From contig DASYYB010000029.1 of NCBI GenBank assembly GCA_035934235.1, positions 79,547 to 143,546 of the forward strand: a DNA stretch of 64,000 bases. The letters run 5' to 3'. Both the position numbers and the translations under genes were made by a program. The notes under the pieces were generated by a model, which saw only the letters and a program-made list of their open reading frames with translations, made no database searches and was not told where the DNA came from. This stretch comes from REEB95 sp035934235. Lineage in GTDB: Bacteria > Pseudomonadota > Alphaproteobacteria > ATCC43930 > CGMCC-115725. This document shows positions 44,901-53,362 of the stretch, in pieces. Every line of letters begins with the position of its first letter. The stretch's first letter is position 1.

Positions 44901-47076
44901 CGCGGTGTTCAACAACACGCCGTCCGGCACCGGCCCGGGTATCAGCGGCACGGGCACCGGTCTCACACTGACCGGCGCGGTCGCCGGTACCGGCAACTAT
45001 TCCGGCACCGTGACGTTCCAAGGCTCGCTGTCGCCCGGCAACACCACTTCGTTCGCGGTCAATCCGAACAACCCGGACAAGACCTCGGGCACCTTCCTGC
45101 CGAACCCGACCCCGAACTTCCCGGTCGGCACCAACTCGGCCGCGGCGATCACCAGCACCGGCACCATGATCTTTGCGCCCAGCAACACGCTCTACATGGA
45201 CGTGATGGCGCCGACCACGGGCGGCACAACCTATGACCAGATCAATACCGCGGCGGCGCAGCTCGGCGGCACCATGATCCTGGTTCCGAACTCGACCGTG
45301 GCGCCCGGCTCCTATGACCTGATCCACTCGGGCGCGAGCGGCATCACCGGCGACTTCAACGTCACCCAGATGCTGAACCTCGGCACGACCGGTACGTACC
45401 TCACGAGCAACACGGTGACGTCGGCCGACGACACCGCGGTGCTCGGCAGCGTCGCTTCGGATTACGGCCTCACCGGCGTCGACAACACGTTCAGCCAGAT
45501 CGGCGGCAACGGCGCAGCGGGCCAGAACGGCACCAGCGTCGCTCCGTCGCTCACCACCGCGACCTCCGGCGCGACCTTCGCCACCGGCGGCAATGGCGGC
45601 AGTGCCGCCACCCCCGGCAACGGCGGCAGCGGTAATGCGACGAACGTCGTCACCGGCGCCGGCACCTCGCTGGCAGTCGGCAACGGCGGCACTGGCGGCG
45701 ATGCCAGCGGCGTCGGCACCGGCGGCATCGGTGGCGCCGGCAGCGCCAACTCGGCCATGAACGGCGGGACCGGCTCGGCTAACGCCTTCTCGACCGGCGG
45801 CAACGGCGGCCTCGGCACCGGCGGCGACAACGGCGGCGCCGGCGGCACCGCCACCTCCGTGGCTAGTGCGATCAACGGCGTGACCGGCGTCACCGCGAAC
45901 GTTACCGCGACCGGCGGCAACGGCGGCGGCGCCACCGGCGTCGGCGTCGGCGGTACCGGCGGCAACGCTTCGTCCATCGCCAATGCGGCGACCACCGACG
46001 CCATCAACCCCGCGAATGCCACCGCCACCTCGACCGGCGGCCAGGGCGGCAGCTCGAACGTTGCCGGCGGCACCGCGACCGCGAATGCCACGGCGTTTAG
46101 CGCCAGCGGCGGCCCGGTCGGTGCGAATGCGGTCGCCACGTCATTCCTCAACACAGCGACGGCGACGGCCAACGGCACTTCGACCGGCGGCGGCAGCGGC
46201 ACGCTGACCACACCCCTCGTCGACGGCAACGGCAACGTGCTGCGCACCATCGGCAATGTCGGCTCGCAAGCCTCCGCGACGACCGACGGCGCCAATGCGT
46301 CGCCCAACACACCGTCCATCACGGCCGCTGGCTCGGCCACGATCGGCAGTCCGGCGACCTCGTTCGCCAATAGCACGTTCGCGCAGAACGTCTCGACCAC
46401 GGCGCCGATCTCGCCGTTCAGCCAGACGAACCCGATCCCCGACAACAGCTACACGCTCGGCAACCTGATGCCGACCGGGCTCACCCCGGCCTTCTATACG
46501 GCCAATCCGGCGGCGAGCACGGCGTTCAACAATCCGGGCGCCTCGGTCATCGCCTCCGGCCTATTGGGCGTCGGTGCCACGGGCTCGATCTCGACCCCGC
46601 ACACCTACACCTCGTCGCTCACCTTCACCGATACGGGCACGAACGCGGCGGGCCGCAATGTGATCGTCAGCCTGCTCAACAACGGCAGCGCGGGCTATTC
46701 GGGCGCAAGCTTCGGCACGCTCGAGTTCTACCTCACCGAGACCGGCAAGACCGGCAAGCTCCAGGACCAGACCTTCACGACGCTGGCTAGCGCGCTCGCC
46801 GCTCTCAGCAACGTCAACTACAACCTCGGCACGATCGCGGGCAGCGGACTGTTCGACGTGACGGCGAACCTGGTGTTCGACACCTCGTCGTTCAGCGGCT
46901 TCCAGACCAGCATGCTGTTCGGTTACGCGGGCACCTCGGCGGTGCCGGAGCCGGCGAGCTGGCTGCTGTTCGCCAGTGGTCTCCTCGGCCTCGGCTTCGT
47001 GGAGATGCAGCGCCGGCGCAAGCAGGCCGGCGCGACCAAAGGCGCCGATCAGGACGCCGGTGGAATCGCGGCTTAG
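41956..47076 (+). CDS. Giant secreted beta-repeat protein with PEP-CTERM sorting signal
   Basis: 1706 residues. Signal peptide at 1-29 (MKGSIRTFAKH, hydrophobic core, AALAAQ). Residues about 55-930 are Asn/Thr/Gly-rich imperfect repeats built on GTxTNxxGAxLNNxG, expected to form a beta-solenoid. Residues about 940-1135 resemble autotransporter-associated strands (GSLSPGN, TYDQINTAAAQLGGT, ITGDF). Residues about 1180-1420 are Gly/Ala-rich with many TGGNGG units. About 1500-1655 is a compact C-terminal domain. The tail is VPEPASW, a hydrophobic helix and RRRK (1663-1688), a PEP-CTERM signal, then an 18-residue extension. Probably an exosortase-processed surface or biofilm-matrix protein. No exosortase lies in the window. 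Cys is essentially absent. Confidence 0.85.
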   Translation: MKGSIRTFAKHSAAAVALLALMDGAALAAQISPNPNPAGTTITPATGTNDSNAAPTTYLNQGAIDIGGNAGTTFTNNSGATLNNDGQNTPSATNGTISVHNGGTLQNNGTLNNINQGNIAANGTNGATLNNTGSLTNSGSTILSELDALISNAGTFLNNLAATFTNATGAVFSNASSGVALNMNTGTTLDNQSAGNGGNAGVQNTGTVMNMLGATLHNESGATIDNTGTTGQIYNLTSGSLLKNDGSITNEQGAQLYNQGSAGLANTGTITNKTNGQIYNQGNSTLNNSGTIDNQATGQFSNQGGAELNNGFNGTSTTGGSLTNEGTFTNAGANTRLNNEGTATLTNSGTLTNTNGASINNTSTAAIGIQNTGAGATFTNQGGGQIVNTGAITNQTGGTLSNLGAGTTLHNMSGGLLTNDGTGVSTTTLLNDNATLTNEGTLTNTGANAHFTNQDHGTFTNNGTWNNTAGAAFTNDPASTVNNGATVNSGGSTITSNGLGSTFDDTLTGTIHNTDTGSTIANQNQSAMTNEGAITNENNAAFVNQTGGSFSNNTGATILNATGARITNDGTSSAPTSAFTNKGTIDNNATASIDNKGANAQFTNTGIGTAINNTGAMVNQTGAFFSNQGGALIANSAVGTINNSATFTNDGSTVQNTSAAATGIDNTATGTFTNENGATLTNRSQASVTNEGTLTNKTGSTIQNLADNTGATNVVATFNNNGGTLTNTAMIMNSGNVTGASATAKALFENTNGGTLNNNSVGTITNDGTGSNGPGLAEFDNAAALNNASGASIDNKGAKATFNNQSGGTVTNSGSVTNEQGAALNNVGGAAGAEFTTTGAGATLLNETGGTITNDGTGAGNAHFNAISGGTITNAAGASIDNKGSNANFHVHNGGTLTNSGSFLNELSAIFTTLTGGLTTNNGTITNQTGGNVTVQSGATLNGTGTYTQTGATSNTTVDGTWTQNLTDIENGNLNGSGTVNGAVFNNTPSGTGPGISGTGTGLTLTGAVAGTGNYSGTVTFQGSLSPGNTTSFAVNPNNPDKTSGTFLPNPTPNFPVGTNSAAAITSTGTMIFAPSNTLYMDVMAPTTGGTTYDQINTAAAQLGGTMILVPNSTVAPGSYDLIHSGASGITGDFNVTQMLNLGTTGTYLTSNTVTSADDTAVLGSVASDYGLTGVDNTFSQIGGNGAAGQNGTSVAPSLTTATSGATFATGGNGGSAATPGNGGSGNATNVVTGAGTSLAVGNGGTGGDASGVGTGGIGGAGSANSAMNGGTGSANAFSTGGNGGLGTGGDNGGAGGTATSVASAINGVTGVTANVTATGGNGGGATGVGVGGTGGNASSIANAATTDAINPANATATSTGGQGGSSNVAGGTATANATAFSASGGPVGANAVATSFLNTATATANGTSTGGGSGTLTTPLVDGNGNVLRTIGNVGSQASATTDGANASPNTPSITAAGSATIGSPATSFANSTFAQNVSTTAPISPFSQTNPIPDNSYTLGNLMPTGLTPAFYTANPAASTAFNNPGASVIASGLLGVGATGSISTPHTYTSSLTFTDTGTNAAGRNVIVSLLNNGSAGYSGASFGTLEFYLTETGKTGKLQDQTFTTLASALAALSNVNYNLGTIAGSGLFDVTANLVFDTSSFSGFQTSMLFGYAGTSAVPEPASWLLFASGLLGLGFVEMQRRRKQAGATKGADQDAGGIAA
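42120..44750 (+). repeat. Tandem coding repeats of the PEP-CTERM protein
   Basis: About 875 residues made of dozens of degenerate units of roughly 16-24 residues. At DNA level short blocks such as AACGGCGGCACG and ACCAACGAGGGC recur, and a longer near-identical block (GCCTCGATCGAYAACAAGGG) occurs around 44326 and 44587. Such repeats can change number by slippage or recombination. Confidence 0.85.
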
Positions 47077-47099
47077 TTTTTATCGAAAGGCGATCGGAC

Positions 47100-47128
47100 G
47101 AGGCCGCCGCGAGGCGGCCTCTTTTTTT
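47100..47128 (+). terminator. Rho-independent terminator after the PEP-CTERM gene
   Basis: A 9-bp perfect GC-rich stem (47100-47108 with 47113-47121), GCGA tetraloop, then seven T residues. It ends 24 bases after the stop codon. This isolates the repeat gene as a single transcription unit. Confidence 0.93.
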
Positions 47129-47133
47129 GCCGC

Positions 47134-48018
47134 CTACTGCGCGGCGTCGATGGCGATCAGCGGTGACTGCCGGCCGACCGCCAGGAATTTCGCCGGATTA
47201 AGCGGCTGGCCGTCGATCCGCACTTCATAGTGCAGATGCGGGCCGGTGCTGCGACCGCTGCTGCCGACGAGACCGATGCGCTGATGCTCGTCGACGCGAT
47301 CGCCAACGCGGACCAGGAGCCGCGACAGATGGGCATAACGTGTCCGGATGCCGTTGTCGTGGTCGATCTCGATCATTCGCCCGTAGGCGCCGTCGAAGCC
47401 CGCAAAGTCTACGACGCCGGGCGCCGTGCTGAAGACGGCGTCGCCGGTTTCGGCTTCAAGATCGACGCCGGGATGGAAGGCGCGTTCGCCGTCGAACGGA
47501 TCGTGGCGGACGCCGAACGGACTGCTGACCGTGTAATGCAGCAGCGGCGCGGCAAACGGCATGCGCGCGATCAGGCGCTCGAGCCGCGCCAGACGGCTGG
47601 GGTCGAGCGCGGCGTCGCGAATCCCGCCGAGCGGAATGAAAGGTCCGCCCTCGTCGGCCGCACGATGGACCTGCGTGGCGTGATGAAACAGCGTCTCGAG
47701 ATTGACGCCGGCGGCGCGCAGCTGCGCCAGGCCTGCGTTCTCGCGTGCCAGCAGCATCGGATCGAGCAGCGTGGCATGGCTGCGGAGCGGCTCGGCTTCG
47801 ACGGCCTCGCGCGTCGGCGCGGCTTGCGCGACGGCAGGCGTCGGCTTGGTTGTCGTCGCGGGCTTGGCCGGCGTCGCTGCGGCAATGTGCGGTGTGGCCG
47901 GATGCAGAAAGGCACGCAGCGCCAGCGCGCCAATCGCCAAATGCAGACCGGCGACCAGCACGATACAGAGCGAGATCGGACGGACGACCGCGCCAAGCGC
48001 TGAAGCGAACGGTTTCAC
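47134..48018 (-). CDS. M23-family (LytM) peptidoglycan endopeptidase
   Basis: 294 residues. One N-terminal membrane helix (about 13-35), an Ala/Pro/Thr-rich linker, a helical region (about 85-155), then the M23 domain with HPGVDLEAETG (His182, Asp186) and GPHLHYEV (His261, His263), the complete zinc site. Anchored in the inner membrane and cutting peptidoglycan peptide crosslinks in the periplasm. Transcribed towards the terminator of the PEP-CTERM gene. Confidence 0.92.
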   Translation of the reverse strand: MKPFASALGAVVRPISLCIVLVAGLHLAIGALALRAFLHPATPHIAAATPAKPATTTKPTPAVAQAAPTREAVEAEPLRSHATLLDPMLLARENAGLAQLRAAGVNLETLFHHATQVHRAADEGGPFIPLGGIRDAALDPSRLARLERLIARMPFAAPLLHYTVSSPFGVRHDPFDGERAFHPGVDLEAETGDAVFSTAPGVVDFAGFDGAYGRMIEIDHDNGIRTRYAHLSRLLVRVGDRVDEHQRIGLVGSSGRSTGPHLHYEVRIDGQPLNPAKFLAVGRQSPLIAIDAAQ

Positions 48019-48090
48019 GATAGCCTTGATTTCCCCGCGAACCCGAGACGGGTCCAGGAACGAGGATAAGGCCGTGGCGTTAAAGCGGGC

Positions 48091-48924
48091 TTAACCCTCG
48101 GGCGACGGCGGCACGTGTGCGGTGAGACCGCGCTTCGTCAAAATTGCCCAAGCCTCTTCCGCAGTATTGGCGAACTCGAACAGCGTCAGGTCCTCGGAGC
48201 TGATGGTTTCGGCTTCGGCCAGCGCCTCAAAGTTAATGACTCGTTTCCAATAGTCGGCGTCGAACAGCACGATCGGCACCGCCGGCGCCTTGCGCGTCTG
48301 CACCAGCGTCAGGATCTCGAACAGCTCGTCGAACGTGCCGAAACCGCCGGGAAAAGCGACCAGCGCGTTGGCGCGCATCGCCAGGTGCATCTTGCGCATG
48401 CCGAAATAGTGGAATTGGAAGGTCAGCTCGGGCGTGGAGTAGGGGTTTGGATGCTGCTCGTGCGGCAGCGCGATATTGAAGCCGATGGTCGGCGCGCCGG
48501 CCTCCTTCGCGCCGCGATTGGCGGCTTCCATGATTCCCGGCCCGCCGCCGGTGGCGATGACGTTGTCGCGCCAGCGGTGATGCGGTGCGAAGGCGCCGCC
48601 GCGCTCCGACACGATACGGCCGAATTCGCGCGCCGCCTGATAGCGCGCGACGCGCAAGTCGATGCGCGCGCGTTCGGCATCGGTTTTCGCCGCCTGGCGC
48701 AGCGCCGGCGCCTGTTCGGGCGACGGCGTGCGGGCGCTGCCGAAGACGACGACGGTCGAACGCACGCCCCAGTCGCGCAGCAGGAACTCGGCCTTGGCGT
48801 ATTCGATGGCGAAACGCAGGTCGCGCAACTCATCGCGCTTCGACAAGAAATCGGTGTCGAGCACCGGCAGTATGTAGCTCGACGATCTCTCTTGTGGCGT
48901 GCTGGGTGGCGTGGCGTCCGACAT
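48091..48924 (-). CDS. LOG-family protein (cytokinin-type phosphoribohydrolase family)
   Basis: 277 residues. GGGPGIMEAANRGA and PGGFGTFDELFE are the two LOG signatures (Arg/Glu catalytic region). The family includes nucleoside 5'-monophosphate phosphoribohydrolases, often mis-called lysine decarboxylases. This is the longer form, with an N-terminal extension of about 50 residues. Substrate not determined. Confidence 0.88.
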   Translation of the reverse strand: MSDATPPSTPQERSSSYILPVLDTDFLSKRDELRDLRFAIEYAKAEFLLRDWGVRSTVVVFGSARTPSPEQAPALRQAAKTDAERARIDLRVARYQAAREFGRIVSERGGAFAPHHRWRDNVIATGGGPGIMEAANRGAKEAGAPTIGFNIALPHEQHPNPYSTPELTFQFHYFGMRKMHLAMRANALVAFPGGFGTFDELFEILTLVQTRKAPAVPIVLFDADYWKRVINFEALAEAETISSEDLTLFEFANTAEEAWAILTKRGLTAHVPPSPEG

Positions 48925-48996
48925 AGTCCAGGTCCCTTCCGGTTACGGCCGGCGCATCATGTCACGTCGGCCCCGCGGCGGGAACGCTCGCCGGAT

Positions 48997-50865
48997 CTAT
49001 TCCGCGGCGGCGCTGTCGTAGTCGTCCTGGGCCTGGAGCCAGCGCGCCTCGGCGGCCGTCAGCGCGCGAACGGCATCGGCCCGTGCCTTCGCTAATGCTG
49101 CGGCCTGGGCGGGATCGCGCGTGAACAGGTCTGGCGCGGCAAGCTGCGCGTCGAGCTCCTTCACTTGCTCGCCGAGCGTGCCGACTTCGCGCTCGGCGGC
49201 ATCGGCGCGCTGCTTCAGCGGTTTGAGGCGCCGGCGCTTGACGCTGTCACCTTCGCGCCGCGGCGCCGGCGTCTCGGCGTCGATGGTTCGCGTCGCCGTG
49301 TTGCCGGGTGACAACAGGAAGCGGCGGTAATCGTCGAGATCGCCGTCGAACGGCGCCACCCGCCCATCGGCGACCAGCATCAGCCTGTCCGCCGTCGCCT
49401 CGAGCAGGCGCCGATCGTGGCTGACCAGGATCACCGCGCCGGCGAAATCGTTGAGCGCGGTCAGAAGCTCGTTGCGCGCGTCGATATCGAGATGGTTGGT
49501 CGGCTCGTCGAGGATCAAAAGGTTCGGCTTGTCGAGCGTCGCCAGCGCCAGCATGAGCCGCGCACGCTCGCCGCCCGACAGGCTCGCAACCTTGGTGGTT
49601 GCCTTGGCCGCGGAGAAGCCGAAGCCGCCGAGCTGCGTGCGCAACGCTTGCGTCGGCAGCTTCGGTCGCAGCTCGGCCAGGGTTTCGAGCGGCGTGAGGT
49701 CGCCGTCGAGTTCCTCAAGTTGATGTTGCGCGAAATACCCCGGCACCAGCTTGCGCGCGCGCGTCAGCGTGCCGCTCATCGGCGCAAGCTTGCCGGCAAG
49801 GAGCTTGGCAAAGGTCGACTTGCCGTTGCCGTTCTTGCCCAGGAGCGCGATGCGATCGTCGGGATCGAAGCGCAACGACAGATGCGCCAGCACCGCTTTG
49901 CCCGGCTCGTAACCGACGGACGCGCCGTCCATGGTGACAAGCGGCGGGCTCGCCGGCAGCGGCTCGGGCAAGCGGATCGGCGCGACATGCTCGTCGACCG
50001 GCACCGCCACCACTTGCATGCGCGACAGCATCTTGAGGCGGCTTTGCGCCTGCCGCGCTTTCGACGCCTTGGCGCGGAAGCGGTCGACGAACTGTTGCAT
50101 GTGCTTGCGCGCGGCTTCCTGCTTCTTGGCGAAGGCGGCTTGGTTGGCGCGTTGCGCGGCGCGGGTCTCGACGAAGGTGTCGTAGCCGCCGGTGTAAAGC
50201 GCGAGCTTGCCGTGCTCGAGATGCAGGATGAAATCGACCGCCGAGTTGAGCAGGTCGCGATCGTGGCTGACGATCAACACCGTGCCGCGATAACGGCGCA
50301 GAAAGTCCTCGAGCCAGAGCAGGCCTTCGAGGTCGAGGTAGTTGGTCGGCTCGTCGAGCAGCAGCAGATCGGGCGCGGCGAATAGAATCGCCGCCAAGGC
50401 CACGCGCATGCGCCAGCCGCCGGAGAATTCGGCGCACGGCCGCGCTTGCTCTGCCGCCGAAAACCCGAGGCCCGACAGAATGCTGGCGGCGCGCGCCGGC
50501 GCGGCATAGGCGTCGATGGCGTCGAGCCGGGCGTGGATCTCGGCGATCTGGTGACCATCAGTTTCCGTTTCGGCTGCCGCAAGCAGGGCGGCACGTTCGC
50601 CGTCGGCCGCCAGCACGGTGTCGAGCAGGGTGACGTCGCTGCCGGGCGCTTCCTGTGCAACCGCGCCGATCTTCCAATCGCGCGGCCACGCAACGTCGCC
50701 GCCGTCGGCCGCCAACTCGCCGAGGATCACCTTCAGCAGCGTCGACTTGCCGGCGCCGTTGCGGCCGACGAGACCGACACGGCGGCCGGCTGGCATATTG
50801 GCGCTGGCGCCGGCCAGAATCTCGCGGCCGGCGATGCGGACGGTGACGTTATCGATGCAAAGCAT
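48997..50865 (-). CDS. ABC-F family ATPase (ribosome-associated translation factor type)
   Basis: 622 residues with two ABC cassettes and no membrane helices. Walker A GRNGAGKST (34-42) and GKNGNGKST in the second half; signatures FSGGWRMRVAL and LSGGERARLML; Walker B LLLDEPTNYLD and LILDEPTNHLD. A linker rich in Arg/Lys/Gln lies between the cassettes, and the C-terminus carries a coiled-coil extension (about 545-620). ABC-F proteins bind the ribosomal E site and relieve stalling. The YheS/Uup subgroup cannot be settled by eye. Confidence 0.94.
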   Translation of the reverse strand: MLCIDNVTVRIAGREILAGASANMPAGRRVGLVGRNGAGKSTLLKVILGELAADGGDVAWPRDWKIGAVAQEAPGSDVTLLDTVLAADGERAALLAAAETETDGHQIAEIHARLDAIDAYAAPARAASILSGLGFSAAEQARPCAEFSGGWRMRVALAAILFAAPDLLLLDEPTNYLDLEGLLWLEDFLRRYRGTVLIVSHDRDLLNSAVDFILHLEHGKLALYTGGYDTFVETRAAQRANQAAFAKKQEAARKHMQQFVDRFRAKASKARQAQSRLKMLSRMQVVAVPVDEHVAPIRLPEPLPASPPLVTMDGASVGYEPGKAVLAHLSLRFDPDDRIALLGKNGNGKSTFAKLLAGKLAPMSGTLTRARKLVPGYFAQHQLEELDGDLTPLETLAELRPKLPTQALRTQLGGFGFSAAKATTKVASLSGGERARLMLALATLDKPNLLILDEPTNHLDIDARNELLTALNDFAGAVILVSHDRRLLEATADRLMLVADGRVAPFDGDLDDYRRFLLSPGNTATRTIDAETPAPRREGDSVKRRRLKPLKQRADAAEREVGTLGEQVKELDAQLAAPDLFTRDPAQAAALAKARADAVRALTAAEARWLQAQDDYDSAAAE

Positions 50866-50908
50866 AGCGGCGGCTGGCCGGCGGTCGTCGCCGCAATCTG
50901 TAAGAAAA

Positions 50909-50983
50909 TGGAGCGGGCGAAGGGATTCGAACCCTCGACCCCAACCTTGGCAAGGTTGTGCTCTACCCCTGAGCTACGCCCGC
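50909..50983 (-). tRNA. tRNA-Gly (anticodon GCC)
   Basis: 75 bases on the minus strand, including an encoded CCA. The acceptor stem GCGGGCG pairs with CGCCCGC; the D arm has AGCTCAGGGGTAGAGC, the anticodon arm CCTTGCCAAGG with GCC in the loop, and the T arm GGGTTCGAATCCC. Discriminator base is T. It stands alone between the ABC-F gene and an ArsR regulator. tRNA genes are frequent integration sites, but no element is attached here. Confidence 0.97.
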
Positions 50984-51060
50984 GCTCCGAAGGCGGCGAA
51001 TATGCAAAACCCGGACGGGCATTGCAAGCAAGCCGCCAGGTTGGTTTTACGGATTTGGCC

Positions 51061-51798
51061 TTAAGCGGCGCTTAAGGCGGCGGTCTCGGGCGCGAAGAGT
51101 TGGTCGACCGCCAGTCCGAACCGGTCGCGCAGGCCGGTCATGCCGGCCGGGGTCACTGTGACGCCGCGCCCCCGCGGCCCATTGCCGCGCTCGAGCCAGC
51201 CCAGCGTTGTCAGCCGCGCCAACAGCCGTACGCCAACCGGCCCAGCCACGTGGTTGCGGCGCTCGGTCCAATCGAGACACTTGCGCGCGATGCCACGGCG
51301 GTCGGGTTTGACATCGTCGAGCACGACGCCGAAGGCGGCGAAGCACGCACGGCCTGCGTCGGTCAGGGTATAGCGGTCGTCGTCGCCGGCGGTTTCGGCC
51401 AGCCAGCGTTCCCGCACCAGCGCCTCGGCCAGCGCGACGCCGAGACGTCCGGCGAGATGGTCGTAACAGCTGCGCGCCGCGCGCAGCTGCCGCGCCAACG
51501 GCGAGCGCGGCGTTTCCAGACTCTTCACCGCCGGCGCCAGGCCGGACAGACCTTCGAGCACATGCGCGATTTCGGCGTTGGCGAGACAATAATAGCGATG
51601 CCGTCCGGCGCTACGGAGCTTCAGCAATCCGCCGGCGACCAGCTTGCCGAGATGATTGCTGGCTGACTGGGCGGAAATGCCGGCGGCATAGGCGAGCGCG
51701 GAGGCCGGCTGGGCGCGGCCGTCGAGCAGCGCCATCAAGATGGCGGCGCGCGCCGGATCGGCGATCAGCGCAGCGGGCACGGCGACGTTGGCGTCCAT
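51061..51798 (-). CDS. ArsR-family transcription regulator
   Basis: 245 residues. The N-terminal winged HTH (about 8-80) includes PARAAILMALLDG and SAQSASNHLGKLVAGGLLKLR, then GRHRYYCLA. No CxC metal motif is visible, so it is probably not a metal sensor. A C-terminal extension of about 130 residues may be a second DNA-binding or effector domain; such long ArsR forms are known near transporters. Start at ATG 51798 (MDANVAVPAALIADP), with GGAG upstream. Divergent from a DHA2 efflux pump. Confidence 0.88.
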   Translation of the reverse strand: MDANVAVPAALIADPARAAILMALLDGRAQPASALAYAAGISAQSASNHLGKLVAGGLLKLRSAGRHRYYCLANAEIAHVLEGLSGLAPAVKSLETPRSPLARQLRAARSCYDHLAGRLGVALAEALVRERWLAETAGDDDRYTLTDAGRACFAAFGVVLDDVKPDRRGIARKCLDWTERRNHVAGPVGVRLLARLTTLGWLERGNGPRGRGVTVTPAGMTGLRDRFGLAVDQLFAPETAALSAA

Positions 51799-51851
51799 GG
51801 GCGGCTCCGTCGGATTGCGGTGCTGCCACATTATATAGGTCCACCGGCGTT

Positions 51852-51873
51852 CGTTTCACCCGCGGATGAAACG
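51852..51873. promoter_or_regulatory. Palindromic operator between arsR-type gene and efflux gene
   Basis: Perfect 7-base arms CGTTTCA (51852-51858) and TGAAACG (51867-51873) around an 8-base spacer. Placed between the divergent ArsR and MFS genes, 33 bases before the MFS start. A probable binding site for the ArsR protein, controlling both directions. The TATATA near 51834 could be part of the minus-strand promoter. Confidence 0.65.
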
Positions 51874-51905
51874 TTCGCGCCGCGCAGCCACTTAATGTTT
51901 GGCGC

Positions 51906-53300
51906 ATGACATCCGACAAACCGCTCGCGTTCCGGCCGATCGGCATCGCGCTTGCCGTCGCCAGCCTCGGCTTCGCCTTGATCCAGCTCGACGTCACCAT
52001 CGTCAACGTCGCGCTGCCGCGCATCGGCGCCACGCTGCAAGCGCCCGTCGATGCATTGCAATGGGTGGTCGATGCCTATGCGCTGGTGTTCGCGGTGCTG
52101 CTGTTGACCGGCGGCCTGCTCGGCGACCGCTTCGGCGCCCGGCGGCTGTTCCGCATCGGTCTCGGCTTGTTTGCGCTGGCCTCGCTCGGTTGCGGCGCCG
52201 CGCCGAACGCCGGCCTGCTGATCGCCATGCGCGCGCTGCAAGGCGTCGGCGCCGCGGCGATGCTACCGAGCTCGCTGGCGTTGCTCAATCACGCCTGCCA
52301 TCACGATGCGCGGTTGCGCGCGCGCGCCGTCGGTCTGTGGACCGCGGCGGGCGGCGTCACCATCGCCGCCGGTCCGCTGATCGGCGGCTTGCTCATCGCC
52401 GCCGGCAGCTGGCGGACGATCTTTCTCGTCAATCTGCCGATTTGCGCCGCCGGCGCATGGCTGACGGCCCATGTCGGCGAAACCGAACGGGCACCGCATG
52501 CCACGCATCTCGACGTCGCGGGTCAGGCGTTGGCAATCATGGCGCTGGCCGGCTTCATCGGCGGTGTCATCGAGTTGCGACCGCTGGGCGCGCTGCATCC
52601 CGTCGTGATCGGCGGTTTCGTGCTGGCGCTCGCCGCCGGTGCGGCGTTCGTTCGCTGTGAAGCGCGCAGCCCCGCGCCGATGGTGCCGCCGCGCTTTTTC
52701 CGGCTGCCGGGTTTCGCGCCGGCGGTCGGTTTCGGCATCCTCGCGAATCTCACCTATTACGGCATCGTCTTCGTGCTGAGTCTTTATCTCCAGCGCGTGC
52801 TCGGTTACAGCGCCTTGACGGCCGGCCTTGCTTATTTGCCGTTGACCGCGACCTTCATCGTCTCGAACGTGGCCAGCGGCTGGCTCGTCGGTCGCGTCGG
52901 CACCCGCGGGCCGATGATCGCCGGTGCGCTGATCGGTGCCGCGGGCTTTGCGCTGTTGCTCGGCCTCGGGCCGCACACGCTTTATATCCGCATGCTGCCC
53001 GGCTTCGCGCTGATTCCGCTTGGCATGGGCCTGGCGGTGCCGGCGATGACGACCACCGTCCTTGGCACCGTCGACAAATCCGTATCGGGCATTGCCGCCG
53101 CCGTGCTCAACGCCGCGCGTCAGGCCGGCGGTGCGGTCGGCGTTGCGCTGTTCGGCGCGTTTGCCGGCAACGGCCATCTCGTGAGCGGTTTGCACGCCGG
53201 CGTGCTCGTGGCGACGGCGGCGATGCTGACCGCGGCAGGTCTCGCTGCCTGGGGCATCCGCAACCGGCAAGCCGTTGCGCTCAGCCCCGAACGCGCCTAA
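51906..53300 (+). CDS. MFS drug-efflux transporter, DHA2 family
   Basis: 464 residues with about 14 transmembrane helices, as in QacA/EmrB. LDVTIVNVALPRIG is the conserved helix 1 motif; GLLGDRFGARRLF is motif A, and WTAAGGVTIAAGPLIGGLL is motif C. Exports small toxic compounds using the proton gradient. Controlled most likely by the divergent ArsR regulator. Confidence 0.92.
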   Translation: MTSDKPLAFRPIGIALAVASLGFALIQLDVTIVNVALPRIGATLQAPVDALQWVVDAYALVFAVLLLTGGLLGDRFGARRLFRIGLGLFALASLGCGAAPNAGLLIAMRALQGVGAAAMLPSSLALLNHACHHDARLRARAVGLWTAAGGVTIAAGPLIGGLLIAAGSWRTIFLVNLPICAAGAWLTAHVGETERAPHATHLDVAGQALAIMALAGFIGGVIELRPLGALHPVVIGGFVLALAAGAAFVRCEARSPAPMVPPRFFRLPGFAPAVGFGILANLTYYGIVFVLSLYLQRVLGYSALTAGLAYLPLTATFIVSNVASGWLVGRVGTRGPMIAGALIGAAGFALLLGLGPHTLYIRMLPGFALIPLGMGLAVPAMTTTVLGTVDKSVSGIAAAVLNAARQAGGAVGVALFGAFAGNGHLVSGLHAGVLVATAAMLTAAGLAAWGIRNRQAVALSPERA

Positions 53301-53362
53301 ATCCCAAAGGTCCTTGCCATTATCGCGCCGCGCCGCCATTTATCTGGGCGGAAAGGATGCCA

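Noticed and set aside
43204..45327. Long minus-strand open frame (707 codons) opposite the repeat protein, plus another at 43320-44537
   Set aside because: These are mirror frames of the repetitive GC-rich coding sequence. They lack a ribosome-binding site and show only the low-complexity reflection of the repeats.
50909..50983. Integration site of a mobile element at the tRNA-Gly gene
   Set aside because: The tRNA is intact, and no integrase or direct repeat of its 3' end was noticed on either side.
51852..51873. GTTTCA...TGAAAC considered as a fourth parS
   Set aside because: The two half-sites are separated by 8 bases instead of the 4-base ACGT-type centre and lie between a regulator and its target, so an operator is the better reading.
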